Assembly (NCBI GenBank): GCA_965216205.1
Contig: OZ244139.1
Location: 1,302,001 to 1,366,000 of the forward strand
Length of the DNA: 64,000 nucleotides
Direction of reading: 5' to 3'
DNA from: CADEDH01 sp965216205
Lineage (GTDB): Bacteria > Actinomycetota > Acidimicrobiia > Acidimicrobiales > SZUA-35
Shown here: positions 23,989-31,150 of the stretch, in pieces
Layout: every line of letters begins with the position of its first letter
Numbering within the stretch: position 1 is the first letter of the stretch
Translations under genes and position numbers: made by a program
The notes under the pieces: generated by a model
The model's input: only the letters and a program-made list of their open reading frames with translations
Told to the model about the DNA's origin: nothing
Database searches by the model: none

Positions 23989-25512
23989 ATGTCGTTGATG
24001 GTGACCGACCCGCTCCGCTACTGGGCACAGAACCAGCCGGACCAGGCTGCACTCGTCTTCGACGGCGGCGAGCAGGTGACCTACGGGGAACTGGACGCCT
24101 GGACCGACACGGTTGCGGCCCGCATCCTCGACCACGGCGTCGAGCCCGGCGACCGGGTCGGCATCGTTGGCAACAACAGCCTCGACTGGTGTGCCGGCGC
24201 GCTCGGCGCATTGAAGGCGGGTGCCATCGTTGCCTGCTACAACCACCGGCTCGTGGCCGATGAGCTGAGGTATCTCATCGACAACTCGGACCCGTCGGTC
24301 ATTCTCGCTGGCGTCGAGCACAACGACCGGTTGGCCGAGACCGGACGACTCGGCTCGTCGATCGCCCAGATCTCGCTCGCCGACGTTGCGGCGGACCGGG
24401 CAACACTGCGGCGCACGATTCCGCCCGTGCACGTCGATCCCGATGAGCCGGCGGTGATCGTGTACACGAGCGGCACCACCGCCAAGCCCAAGGGCGTCGT
24501 GTTCACCCACCGCACCACGTTCAGCTTCATCTTCGAGTGGAGCCTGATGGAGCCCACGTACCAGCACGGGGTGCGGATGATCTTCGTGCTCTCGCTCGGC
24601 GGGGCGCCAGGGATCCTGTGGGCGCTGCTCCACATGATCACCCACGGCGGCACGATCTACCTCGAAACGGGCTTTGAACCGGCGACCACGCTGCAACGTC
24701 TCCTCGACGAGCGCATCGAGGTCATGATGGGTGTGCCGGTGCTCTTCGAGCAGATCGCAGCGCTCCCCGAGTTCGCCGACGCCGATCTGTCAACGCTGCG
24801 AGCGACCACCGTCGGCGGGGCGCGGGTCCCGAAGCCGACGCTCGATGCCTGGCTCGAGAAGGGGGTGGCGCTCCGCCAGATCTATGGCATGACCGAGCTC
24901 GGCGGCTCGTCCATCGGCAACTCGCGCCAGCAGGCGGCGATCCGGCCAGAGTCGGTCGGCCGGGCGTCGATGTTCACCGAGCATCGGGTCGTGCGGCCGG
25001 ACGGGACCGACTGCGATCCCGGCGAGCCGGGCGAGATCGTCGTCCGCGGACCGTCGGTCACGCCCGGCTACTGGCGGGATCCGGAAGCGACGAAGGAAGC
25101 GCTGCGCGACGGCTGGTTCCACAGCGGCGACGTCGGCGTGCTCGACGACGACGGATACCTGCAGGTCGTCGACCGGCTCAAGGACATGATCATCTCGGGC
25201 GGCTACAACATCGCCCCGTCCGAGATCGAGAACGTCATCCAGGAGATCGACGGCATCGACGAGGTGGCCGTCATCGGCGTGGCCGACGAGCGGTTCGGCG
25301 AGACGCCGGCGGCGATCATCAAGGCGAGTCGCGAGATCGATGCCCACGAGGTGGTGGCCCACTGCGCCGCCCGCCTCGCTGACTACAAGCTGCCCCGCTA
25401 CGTGGTCACCGTCGACGATCCGTTGCCCCGCATGCCCAGCGGGAAGATCGCCAAACGGGAACTCGTCGCCGACCGTGCCGATCTCCCCGCAACGGCCCAG
25501 CGGGTCCGGTGA
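23989..25512 (+). CDS. AMP-dependent acyl-CoA synthetase/ligase
   Basis: A 507-residue ANL-superfamily enzyme of normal length. The P-loop YTSGTTAKPKG, the YGMTELGGSS adenine motif, the HSGDVGVLDDDGYLQVVDRLKDM hinge and the C-terminal catalytic lysine in PSGKIAKREL are present. It should activate a carboxylic acid to its CoA thioester with ATP. ATG 23989 follows GGAGG; the first in-frame residues MSLMVTDPLRYWAQNQPDQ are a standard N-terminus. The Rieske oxygenase starts 7 nt after the stop, so the two are cotranscribed, presumably under the divergent TetR. An aromatic or alicyclic acid is a likely substrate, by inference. Confidence 0.9.
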   Translation: MSLMVTDPLRYWAQNQPDQAALVFDGGEQVTYGELDAWTDTVAARILDHGVEPGDRVGIVGNNSLDWCAGALGALKAGAIVACYNHRLVADELRYLIDNSDPSVILAGVEHNDRLAETGRLGSSIAQISLADVAADRATLRRTIPPVHVDPDEPAVIVYTSGTTAKPKGVVFTHRTTFSFIFEWSLMEPTYQHGVRMIFVLSLGGAPGILWALLHMITHGGTIYLETGFEPATTLQRLLDERIEVMMGVPVLFEQIAALPEFADADLSTLRATTVGGARVPKPTLDAWLEKGVALRQIYGMTELGGSSIGNSRQQAAIRPESVGRASMFTEHRVVRPDGTDCDPGEPGEIVVRGPSVTPGYWRDPEATKEALRDGWFHSGDVGVLDDDGYLQVVDRLKDMIISGGYNIAPSEIENVIQEIDGIDEVAVIGVADERFGETPAAIIKASREIDAHEVVAHCAARLADYKLPRYVVTVDDPLPRMPSGKIAKRELVADRADLPATAQRVR

Positions 25513-25519
25513 GCCTGCC

Positions 25520-26701
25520 GTGAAGATCTCGGAGACCCGATCGGCCGAGCTCCCCAGCGACGAGGTCTTCGCCCGTCTCCTCGACCACGTCCGTGACGGG
25601 TCCTGCGATCTGGCCGACGACATCCTCGTCGTCGAGCCGCACGTCTTCACCGATGCCGACCTCGCCCAGCGCGAGCGGGAGCTCCTGTTCGGGCGGGTTC
25701 CCTTCGTGGTCGGCCACAGCTCCGAGCTGGGAGAGCCCGGTGCCTTCCGCCGGCTGCATCTCCCCAACAACGAGGCACTGCTCGTCCGTCAGGACGACGG
25801 CAGCCTCCGGACTCTGGTGAACGTGTGCCGTCACCGCGGCAATCTGGTCGAGCAACGAGACGGCGGGACGTGCCGAACCTTCACCTGTCCCTATCACGCC
25901 TGGTCCTATCGTCGCGACGGTTCGCTGCGGAACATCACGTTCAGTGAGACCTTCGGCCCCGTCGACCACGGCCTCGCCTCACTGATCAGCCTGCCGACGG
26001 TCGAGCGCCACGGCCTCGTCTGGGTCGTCGATGATCCCGATGCCGAGCTCGACCTCGGCGCGTGGCTGGGCGATGCCATGACCACCTCGCTCGCGTCGAT
26101 GCAGCTCGAGGAGTTCGTCTGCTTCCGCTTGGGCGTCTTCGACGAACCCGTCAACTGGAAGGTCATGCAGGACGCCTTCCTCGACGGGTACCACATCCAG
26201 TTCGTGCACCCCGAGAGCGCAGGTCCGCACTTCTACACGAACCGACAGGTGTGCGAGCCGCTGGGGCGACACGTCCGGTTCTTCGCGGCCAGACGGAGCG
26301 TCGAGCGTCATCTCGGCGCCGGGCTCGACGGCATCTCGCCGGTCGACCACGTCACGATGACGCACTTCGTTGCCCCCAACGTGACCCTGCTTCGGCAACC
26401 CGACCACTACCAGATCCTGTCGTTCCTTCCTCATCCGACCGATCCGAGCTCGTGCCGGATGGAGATGCGGCTCATCGTCCCCACCTTCGAAGGCAGCGGG
26501 TTGACCGAGGATCGGTGGACGGCCATCTGGGAACGGAACTGGGACATCCTGATCGAGGTCCTCACCGGCGAGGACTTCCCACTTCTGCGGACCACCCAAC
26601 AGGCCCTCGCCAGCCGAGCCGCCGGCCCGCTGGTCTACGGCCGGAATGAACTCCCGAACCAGGTTTTCCACCGGGTGGTCGCCGCCGCCACCGATCGGTG
26701 A
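25520..26701 (+). CDS. Rieske-type ring-hydroxylating oxygenase, large subunit
   Basis: A 393-residue protein. The Rieske cluster ligands are Cys103-His105 (CRHRGN) and Cys123-His126 (CPYHAW). The mononuclear iron site is formed by DAFLDGYHIQFVH with His225 and His230, plus a C-terminal carboxylate I cannot place exactly. Such enzymes use O2 and electrons from a reductase to hydroxylate or demethylate a substrate. No ferredoxin, reductase or small subunit is nearby, so it probably belongs to the one-subunit branch that borrows electron carriers. Start GTG 25520, 7 nt after the acyl-CoA ligase; the pair suggests oxidation of the same compound or its CoA ester. Confidence 0.88.
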   Translation: MKISETRSAELPSDEVFARLLDHVRDGSCDLADDILVVEPHVFTDADLAQRERELLFGRVPFVVGHSSELGEPGAFRRLHLPNNEALLVRQDDGSLRTLVNVCRHRGNLVEQRDGGTCRTFTCPYHAWSYRRDGSLRNITFSETFGPVDHGLASLISLPTVERHGLVWVVDDPDAELDLGAWLGDAMTTSLASMQLEEFVCFRLGVFDEPVNWKVMQDAFLDGYHIQFVHPESAGPHFYTNRQVCEPLGRHVRFFAARRSVERHLGAGLDGISPVDHVTMTHFVAPNVTLLRQPDHYQILSFLPHPTDPSSCRMEMRLIVPTFEGSGLTEDRWTAIWERNWDILIEVLTGEDFPLLRTTQQALASRAAGPLVYGRNELPNQVFHRVVAAATDR

Positions 26702-26747
26702 GCCGAGCGAGACCTCTTGGCCGACGCGCCCGGCTCGCCGGCGTGCC

Positions 26748-26753
26748 TAGCAT
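26748..26753 (+). promoter_or_regulatory. -10 box TAGCAT for a leaderless transcript
   Basis: TAGCAT lies 6 nt before ATG 26760, with no Shine-Dalgarno sequence. This matches the box in front of the RidA-like gene at 2597. Confidence 0.5.
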
Positions 26754-26759
26754 CGAGTC

Positions 26760-27665
26760 ATGACCCGCAATGTCGCCGTCCCGTACCTGACCGTCGCCGA
26801 TGGGGCCGCCGCGCTCGAGTTCTACGGCAAGGCCCTCGGCGCCGTGGAGCAGATGCGTGTCGTGATGGACGATGCCGGCGGCGCGCTGGGGCACGCGTCG
26901 TTCCGGATCGGCGATGCGGAGTTCTACCTGTCGGACGAGTTCGTGGAGATGGGGGTGACGGCACCGCCGACGATCGGTGGGACGACGGTGGCGATACACC
27001 TCACCGTGGAGGATGTCGACGGACTGTTCACCCGGGCGGTCGCCGATGGTGCCGAGGCGCTGCAGGAACCGACCGACCAGCCCCACGGCGCCCGGATGGC
27101 GACCCTGCTCGACCCGTTCGGCCACCGCTGGGTCCTGTCGCAGCAGATCGAGCCGGTGAGCGACGAGGAGTACGCGGCGCGGGCTGAAGCGGCCAACATT
27201 CGGGTCCTCACCGGCGACGACGCAACAGCGGGCGCCACCGGCGCGAGCGACGGCGGGGTGAGTGGGGGAGGGGGCATCTGGGCCGCGCTCAACTTCGCCG
27301 ACGCCCGAGCCGGGATCGAGTTCATGACCGACGTCCTCGGCTTCGTGGCCGACCTCGTCGTGCCCGACGAGCACGAGCCCGACATCATCGTCCACAGCCA
27401 GCTCCGATGGCCGGAGGGCGGGGTGGTGCAGGCCGCCTCCGCCAACCGCGACGGCAACCCGTACTCCCAGCAACCGATCGGGTCCGGGAGTCTCTACGTG
27501 ATCACCGCCGACCCGACCGCCGTCCACGGGCGCTGCGTCGAGGCCGACGCCGAGATCATCGCCGAGCCGACAACGCCCGAGTACGACCCGACCGGCACCG
27601 TGTTCAGCCTTCGCGACCCCGAAGGGAACCTGTGGTCGTTCGGGACCTACCGAGGCGAATCCTGA
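26760..27665 (+). CDS. Tandem VOC (glyoxalase/bleomycin-resistance fold) protein
   Basis: A 301-residue protein with two VOC units. The first (about 1-128) is PhnB-like, with VPYLTVADGAAALEFYGKALGA and ending LLDPFGHRWVLSQ. The second (about 170-300) has NFADARAGIEFMTDVLGFVADLVV and ends FSLRDPEGNLWSFGTY. A Gly/Ala/Thr/Asp-rich linker joins them. VOC proteins are metalloenzymes (dioxygenases, epimerases, lyases) or drug-binding proteins; the role here is unknown. Each unit has the terminal Glu or His region, but a complete metal site is not obvious to me. It is transcribed alone from a leaderless promoter. Confidence 0.8.
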   Translation: MTRNVAVPYLTVADGAAALEFYGKALGAVEQMRVVMDDAGGALGHASFRIGDAEFYLSDEFVEMGVTAPPTIGGTTVAIHLTVEDVDGLFTRAVADGAEALQEPTDQPHGARMATLLDPFGHRWVLSQQIEPVSDEEYAARAEAANIRVLTGDDATAGATGASDGGVSGGGGIWAALNFADARAGIEFMTDVLGFVADLVVPDEHEPDIIVHSQLRWPEGGVVQAASANRDGNPYSQQPIGSGSLYVITADPTAVHGRCVEADAEIIAEPTTPEYDPTGTVFSLRDPEGNLWSFGTYRGES

Positions 27666-27721
27666 CTCGACCCATGGCTCGGCCACCGCTTCGCACGGCC
27701 TGACCCGTGACAAATCTCACA

Positions 27722-27738
27722 TCAGATCGGTGATCTGA
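27722..27738. promoter_or_regulatory. 17-bp palindrome, candidate operator
   Basis: TCAGATC-GGT-GATCTGA has perfect 7-bp arms. It lies 8 bp upstream of the larger palindrome at 27746 and 41 bp before the start of the ABC-ATPase remnant. The two together look like regulator-binding sites, perhaps for the LuxR-type regulator whose last codons survive downstream. Confidence 0.5.
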
Positions 27739-27745
27739 GCGCCTA

Positions 27746-27777
27746 CCGTCATCGTCCGCTCGAGCGGACGATGACGG
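27746..27777. promoter_or_regulatory. Perfect 32-bp palindrome before the ABC/LuxR remnant
   Basis: The 16-base arms CCGTCATCGTCCGCTC and GAGCGGACGATGACGG are exact reverse complements with no spacer. The palindrome ends one base before ATG 27779. It would fold into a strong hairpin in RNA or cruciform in DNA, and could be an operator with two dyads or a translation-blocking hairpin. Confidence 0.6.
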
Positions 27778-27778
27778 C

Positions 27779-28101
27779 ATGGAATCGCGCATTCGTCTCC
27801 GCAACCTCACCAGGGACTTCGACGCTGGAGGATCGACCATCCGAGCGGTCGACGGCATCGACCTCGACATCGGGGCGGGCGAGATCGTCGCCCTCCTCGG
27901 CCCGAACGGTGCCGGCAAGACCACGACCCTCGACATGATCCTGCGCTTCGCCGAGCCGACCTCGCGTCGGGTCGAGGTGTTCGGCCGGAGGCCGAGGGCC
28001 GCCGTTACCGCCGGTTGGGTCTCTCGACGGCCGTGGCCAAGACACACGCTCGCTCCAGCGTCGAGGCGGCCGTGATCGCCCGCGACCGTGGTTGGCTGTG
28101 A
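27779..28101 (+). pseudogene. ABC-2 type ATPase start fused to LuxR regulator end (deletion scar)
   Basis: From ATG 27779 about 75 codons read as the N-terminus of an ABC ATPase: IRLRNLTRDFDAGGSTIRAVD, then Walker A LLGPNGAGKTTT, then VFGRRPRAAV. The Q-loop, LSGGQ and Walker B parts are missing. The overlapping frame from about 28008 reads RRLGLSTAVAKTH and then VEAAVIARDRGWL with a stop at 28099-28101, the typical C-terminus of NarL/LuxR-type response regulators with part of the HTH lost. An operon of ATPase, permease, histidine kinase and LuxR regulator is common in actinobacteria; one deletion removing the middle explains the join. The repeat GGTTGGCTGT at 28090 and 28106 marks the 3' edge. 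Confidence 0.7.
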
Positions 28102-28128
28102 GCCCGGTTGGCTGTAGCGCCCGGGAGC

Positions 28129-29094
28129 CTACGGCACGTCGGTGATGTCCCCCGGCGGTCCTTCGTGATGGGGATTGAGCTCGTGGGGTGGTTGGGTCGG
28201 CTCGCCATCGATGGGCACCGTGCGGTTGAGGAAGTCGATGACACTGTCGCTGAAGATGTCGTTGCGATCCCCGGCCACCATGTGGGCGGCGTCGGTGACG
28301 TTCACGAACTCGGCGTGGGAGCACAGCTCGAGGAAGCTCTTGGCGCCCTCCATGCTGAGGATGTCGGAGAGACCGCCTCGCACCAGGAGGGTGGGGAGGG
28401 TGAGGCGACTGGCGCACGCTTCGAGGTGGGCCGTCCGCTTGCCCAGCTCACGCTTGCGGCTCATGAAGGCGGGGTCCCAGTGCCAGTAGTACCGGCCGTT
28501 GTCACCCAGCCGTACGTTCTTGGCCAGGCCGTCGAGCTTGCGGGGGCGCTTCCGGTGCGGTTGGTAGTTGGCGATGGCGTCGGCCACCTGCTCGAGGGTC
28601 TCGAACCCGTCGGGGGCTTGCCGCATGAACTCCATGATCCGGCCCGCCCCGTCGGGCTCGATGCGGGGTGCGATGTCCACCAGCACGAGCGCGGTGGCGT
28701 CGACCCGGTCCTCGCCGCAGGCGTGCAGGCTCACGCCGCCGCCCATCGACGCGCCCACCAGCACCGGCCGCTGACCACCGAGGGCCTCGATCACCGCCAC
28801 CAGGTCGGCGACCATGTCGGTCTGCTCGTAGCTGCCGGTGGGCGACCACGAGGAGTCGCCGTGACCCCGGGCGTCGATGGCGATCGCCCGGTAGCCGGCC
28901 TGCCCGAGCCGCTCGCCGGCGCCCTTCCACGCGTGGCGGGTCTGACCGCCGCCATGCTGCAGGATCACCAGCGGACCATCGTCGGGGCCCCAGGCGTCGC
29001 CGGCGATGACGATGCCGTCGGCGCCGGGCCACATGTGCATCGGGTCGGGTGCGCCTGGCAGCCTCGTGCGTTGACCTGGGTTCTCCGTCGCCAT
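28129..29094 (-). CDS. Alpha/beta hydrolase
   Basis: A 321-residue protein with the alpha/beta-hydrolase core. The oxyanion strand VILQHGGGQTRHAW, nucleophile elbow VGASMGG (Ser116), the acid in VRGGLSDIL and the histidine in NVTDAAHMVAG are all present. The length and cap (around residues 165-230) resemble peroxidase/epoxide-hydrolase-type hydrolases; the substrate is unknown. AGGAGG precedes ATG 29094. The Pro/His-rich C-terminal tail after about 300 is unusual. It stands alone between two decayed regions and appears intact. Confidence 0.85.
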   Translation of the reverse strand: MATENPGQRTRLPGAPDPMHMWPGADGIVIAGDAWGPDDGPLVILQHGGGQTRHAWKGAGERLGQAGYRAIAIDARGHGDSSWSPTGSYEQTDMVADLVAVIEALGGQRPVLVGASMGGGVSLHACGEDRVDATALVLVDIAPRIEPDGAGRIMEFMRQAPDGFETLEQVADAIANYQPHRKRPRKLDGLAKNVRLGDNGRYYWHWDPAFMSRKRELGKRTAHLEACASRLTLPTLLVRGGLSDILSMEGAKSFLELCSHAEFVNVTDAAHMVAGDRNDIFSDSVIDFLNRTVPIDGEPTQPPHELNPHHEGPPGDITDVP

Positions 29095-29233
29095 GTGTCC
29101 GATGTCCTCCTGCCGGGCGGTTCTGTCAGCGGCCCTAGCATTCCAGCGGATCGGCGAGGTTCAGGAAAGTCGACGACGGAGTACTGTCAGCTGTCGACGA
29201 TCAGATGGTCTGGCCAGGAGGCGCAGGGACCCG

Positions 29234-29417
29234 ATGACCGAGTCGCACCTTTCCGACACCAGCGCCGAGGCGATGGCCCTGAAGGTCGAGCGCCTACGAG
29301 CGATGAGTTACGCCGAGAAAGCGGCGCTCGTCGACGAGCTGAATCGCGCCGTCCAGCGAATGGCCGAGGCGGGCGCTCGTTGCCGTCATCCGGATGCAAC
29401 CGACCGGGAGGTGTTGT
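29234..29417 (+). pseudogene. Truncated partner of a nucleotidyltransferase (AbiEii-like pair)
   Basis: ATG 29234 opens a frame reading AEAMALKVERLRAMSYAEKAALVDELNRAVQRMA and RHPDATDREVL. I recognise this as the small helical protein usually encoded just before AbiEii-type nucleotidyltransferases. After codon 61 the homology breaks off and the sequence runs directly into the nucleotidyltransferase N-terminus in another frame, so the end of this gene and the start of the next have been deleted. The frame stays open to 29527 but with unrelated residues. Confidence 0.5.
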
Positions 29418-29600
29418 GGGTCCGCTCGAACACGCGCTCACCATCGGCCGGTGGCTCGACCAGTTGCGGGTCCCATGGGCATTGGGGGCTCCTTGGCCAG
29501 CGCCTTGATCCGTGGCCCCAGACCTGATCTTGCGGAAGCTCTGGTGGTACCGCCTTGGCCGCGAAGTCACCGGTTCGCTCAAGTCACCCGGTTGGCGATT
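29416..29600 (+). pseudogene. Decayed AbiEii-like nucleotidyltransferase
   Basis: Three short pieces in different frames line up with one protein. The first is GPLEHALTIGRWLDQLRVPWALG (29419-29485). The second is GSLASALIRGPRP (to about 29523), the GGS motif of the nucleotidyltransferase fold. The third, in another frame, is PDLILRKLWWYRLGREV, the LxKLxWYxxGGEVS motif near the C-terminus. A one-base frameshift separates the first two; an internal deletion joins the second and third, removing the catalytic aspartates. It is a dead toxin- or defence-type gene; the family assignment is from motif memory. Confidence 0.5.
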
Positions 29601-29616
29601 CTCGAGCAGGGGAGCG

Positions 29617-30471
29617 TCACCCGTCGTAGGCGACCTCGGCGGTGTTGATCACCTGCGCTGCCAACCGGGACAGCGGGCCGGTGAAGCGCTGGGACACCTC
29701 GATGGCGACTACTACCGAATCGCCGGTGCGTGCGAGCTCCACGATCCGGTTGTCGGCCCCCGCATACAGTGAGGCCGGTCCATCGGCTGGCCAGCCGGTG
29801 AGCCGGATGCATGGTTCGCCGCTGTCGCAGGAACGGTCGGCGACCGCCTGGCTGGAGACGGTCACGTCCCACCGGGTCGCAGGCTGACCGCCAGCGGTCA
29901 CGAGGAGCTCCTTGAGATTGACCTCGCCCGCCTCGGCCAGGGCGCCCAGCTCGGCCTCCCAGTCCGTCGCGGGGACCTCCACGATCACGAGCTGTCCATC
30001 CGAGGTGCCGCCGCCCCCTGTCGTCAGGACTACCAAACCGGGTTCCTCGCCGATCATCACCATTCCGGGCGGCGCATCGAACGAGAGACCATCAGCGATC
30101 ACGGTCGTGCGCTGCCGACCTGGTTGGAGCGTCCCTGAAGGATCTGTGATCGTCAGCCCATCGCCGTTGGCGGCGTCGGGCAGGAGCGCACCGCGGGACA
30201 CCGCGAGGGCGGCGAGGACGACGGCGGCACCAGTTGCCAGCCAGGTCAGCGCCCGGCCCGGCGAGATCGAACGTCTCGGCTCGTCGCTGAGGGGCACCAC
30301 GAACGATTCGTGGATCACAGCCTCCGTTCCGGTGTCGCCATCGGGTCCGAGGTCGAACACGTCGAGCATGGATCGCCGAATGAGGTCACGGTGAGGCGAG
30401 GTCCGGGCTGCGTCGTTCTGAACCGATCTGAGGAGGGCGTCGAGGTCGCGGTGTTGCAGGTCGTCAGTCAT
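29617..30471 (-). CDS. Single-pass membrane protein next to ECF sigma (anti-sigma-like)
   Basis: A 284-residue protein. A hydrophilic N-terminal segment of about 70 residues precedes one membrane helix at 74-92 (LTWLATGAAVVLAALAV) and an extracytoplasmic domain. The outside part ends with GGQPATRWDVTV, then Cys, GEPC and ADNRIVEL, the two-cysteine module also seen in the lipoproteins at 9624 and 31151. The start is ATG 30471, with GGGGG 7 nt upstream and an 8-nt overlap with the sigma-factor gene. The topology and gene order suggest an anti-sigma factor, but I see no zinc HxxxCxxC motif, so the mechanism is open. Confidence 0.65.
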   Translation of the reverse strand: MTDDLQHRDLDALLRSVQNDAARTSPHRDLIRRSMLDVFDLGPDGDTGTEAVIHESFVVPLSDEPRRSISPGRALTWLATGAAVVLAALAVSRGALLPDAANGDGLTITDPSGTLQPGRQRTTVIADGLSFDAPPGMVMIGEEPGLVVLTTGGGGTSDGQLVIVEVPATDWEAELGALAEAGEVNLKELLVTAGGQPATRWDVTVSSQAVADRSCDSGEPCIRLTGWPADGPASLYAGADNRIVELARTGDSVVVAIEVSQRFTGPLSRLAAQVINTAEVAYDG

Positions 30472-31018
30472 CGGCATGCCCCCAGGCGGCGGCGAAGCTC
30501 CGGCGGGCTCGGGCCAGCAACGACTCCGCCGCTTGGTACGTGACCTCGAGGCGCTCCGCCACCTCCGCAACCGAGAACTCGTCGAGGTGGCGCAGGGTGA
30601 GCGCCGCTCGCTGTCGCTCGGGGAGCGAGGCCAGCGCAACGAGCACCCGGTCAGCAAGATCGGAGTCGGACGACTCGGCACCCTTCCCGATTCGTTGGTG
30701 GTTGATCAGGCGTTGCAGCCGTTGGCTGTGCCGTGCTCCGGATCGCCACTGGTCGATGAGACGGTTGCGGGCGGTGACGAACAACCATGGCCGATCGACC
30801 TCGTCACCTCGACCGTTGGCGAAGACCCGAGCTGCGGCGAAGAACGCTTCGGACGCAGCGTCGTCGGCCATTGCCGGGTCACCGGATCTCGCGAGGCAGA
30901 AGCGGTAGACGTCGTCGAACTCGTCGTCGAAGAGCTGCGTCAGCCGTCGTCGGTCGTACCGGCGCAACGCATCGGCACGCGTGCCGAGCTCACAACTGCC
31001 GTCCATGTCCCCCACCAC
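30464..31018 (-). CDS. ECF-type RNA polymerase sigma factor
   Basis: A 184-residue protein with sigma region 2 (FDDEFDDVYRFCLARSGD to DRPWLFVTARNRLIDQWR, about 30-95) and region 4 (LPERQRAALTLRHLDEFSVAEVAERL, about 130-180). It directs RNA polymerase to a small stress or envelope regulon. GTG 31018 and GTG 31015 are in-frame starts behind GGGGGA, and ATG 31006 is also possible. The membrane protein at 29617 overlaps its 3' end. It is divergent from the lipoprotein at 31151; a 26-bp palindrome lies between, likely a control site. Confidence 0.88.
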   Translation of the reverse strand: MVGDMDGSCELGTRADALRRYDRRRLTQLFDDEFDDVYRFCLARSGDPAMADDAASEAFFAAARVFANGRGDEVDRPWLFVTARNRLIDQWRSGARHSQRLQRLINHQRIGKGAESSDSDLADRVLVALASLPERQRAALTLRHLDEFSVAEVAERLEVTYQAAESLLARARRSFAAAWGHADD

Positions 31019-31071
31019 GTCGTCCCCCGCCCGAATCTGTCGCCGCGGCCCAGAATCTCACGGTTTTCTCC

Positions 31072-31097
31072 GCCGAACGACAGATCTGACGTTCGGC
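31072..31097. promoter_or_regulatory. 26-bp near-perfect palindrome between sigma factor and lipoprotein
   Basis: Outer arms GCCGAACG and CGTTCGGC are perfect, the centre is AGATCT, and only one symmetric pair mismatches (24 of 26 positions). It sits 54 bp before both the sigma-factor start (31018) and the lipoprotein ATG (31151), in the only gap of the locus, so a dimeric regulator could control both directions. Confidence 0.6.
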
Positions 31098-31150
31098 CAT
31101 CGTTGAGGATCCCGAACGCGGAGCGAACAGGTGGTTCGGAGGGGAGTTGT

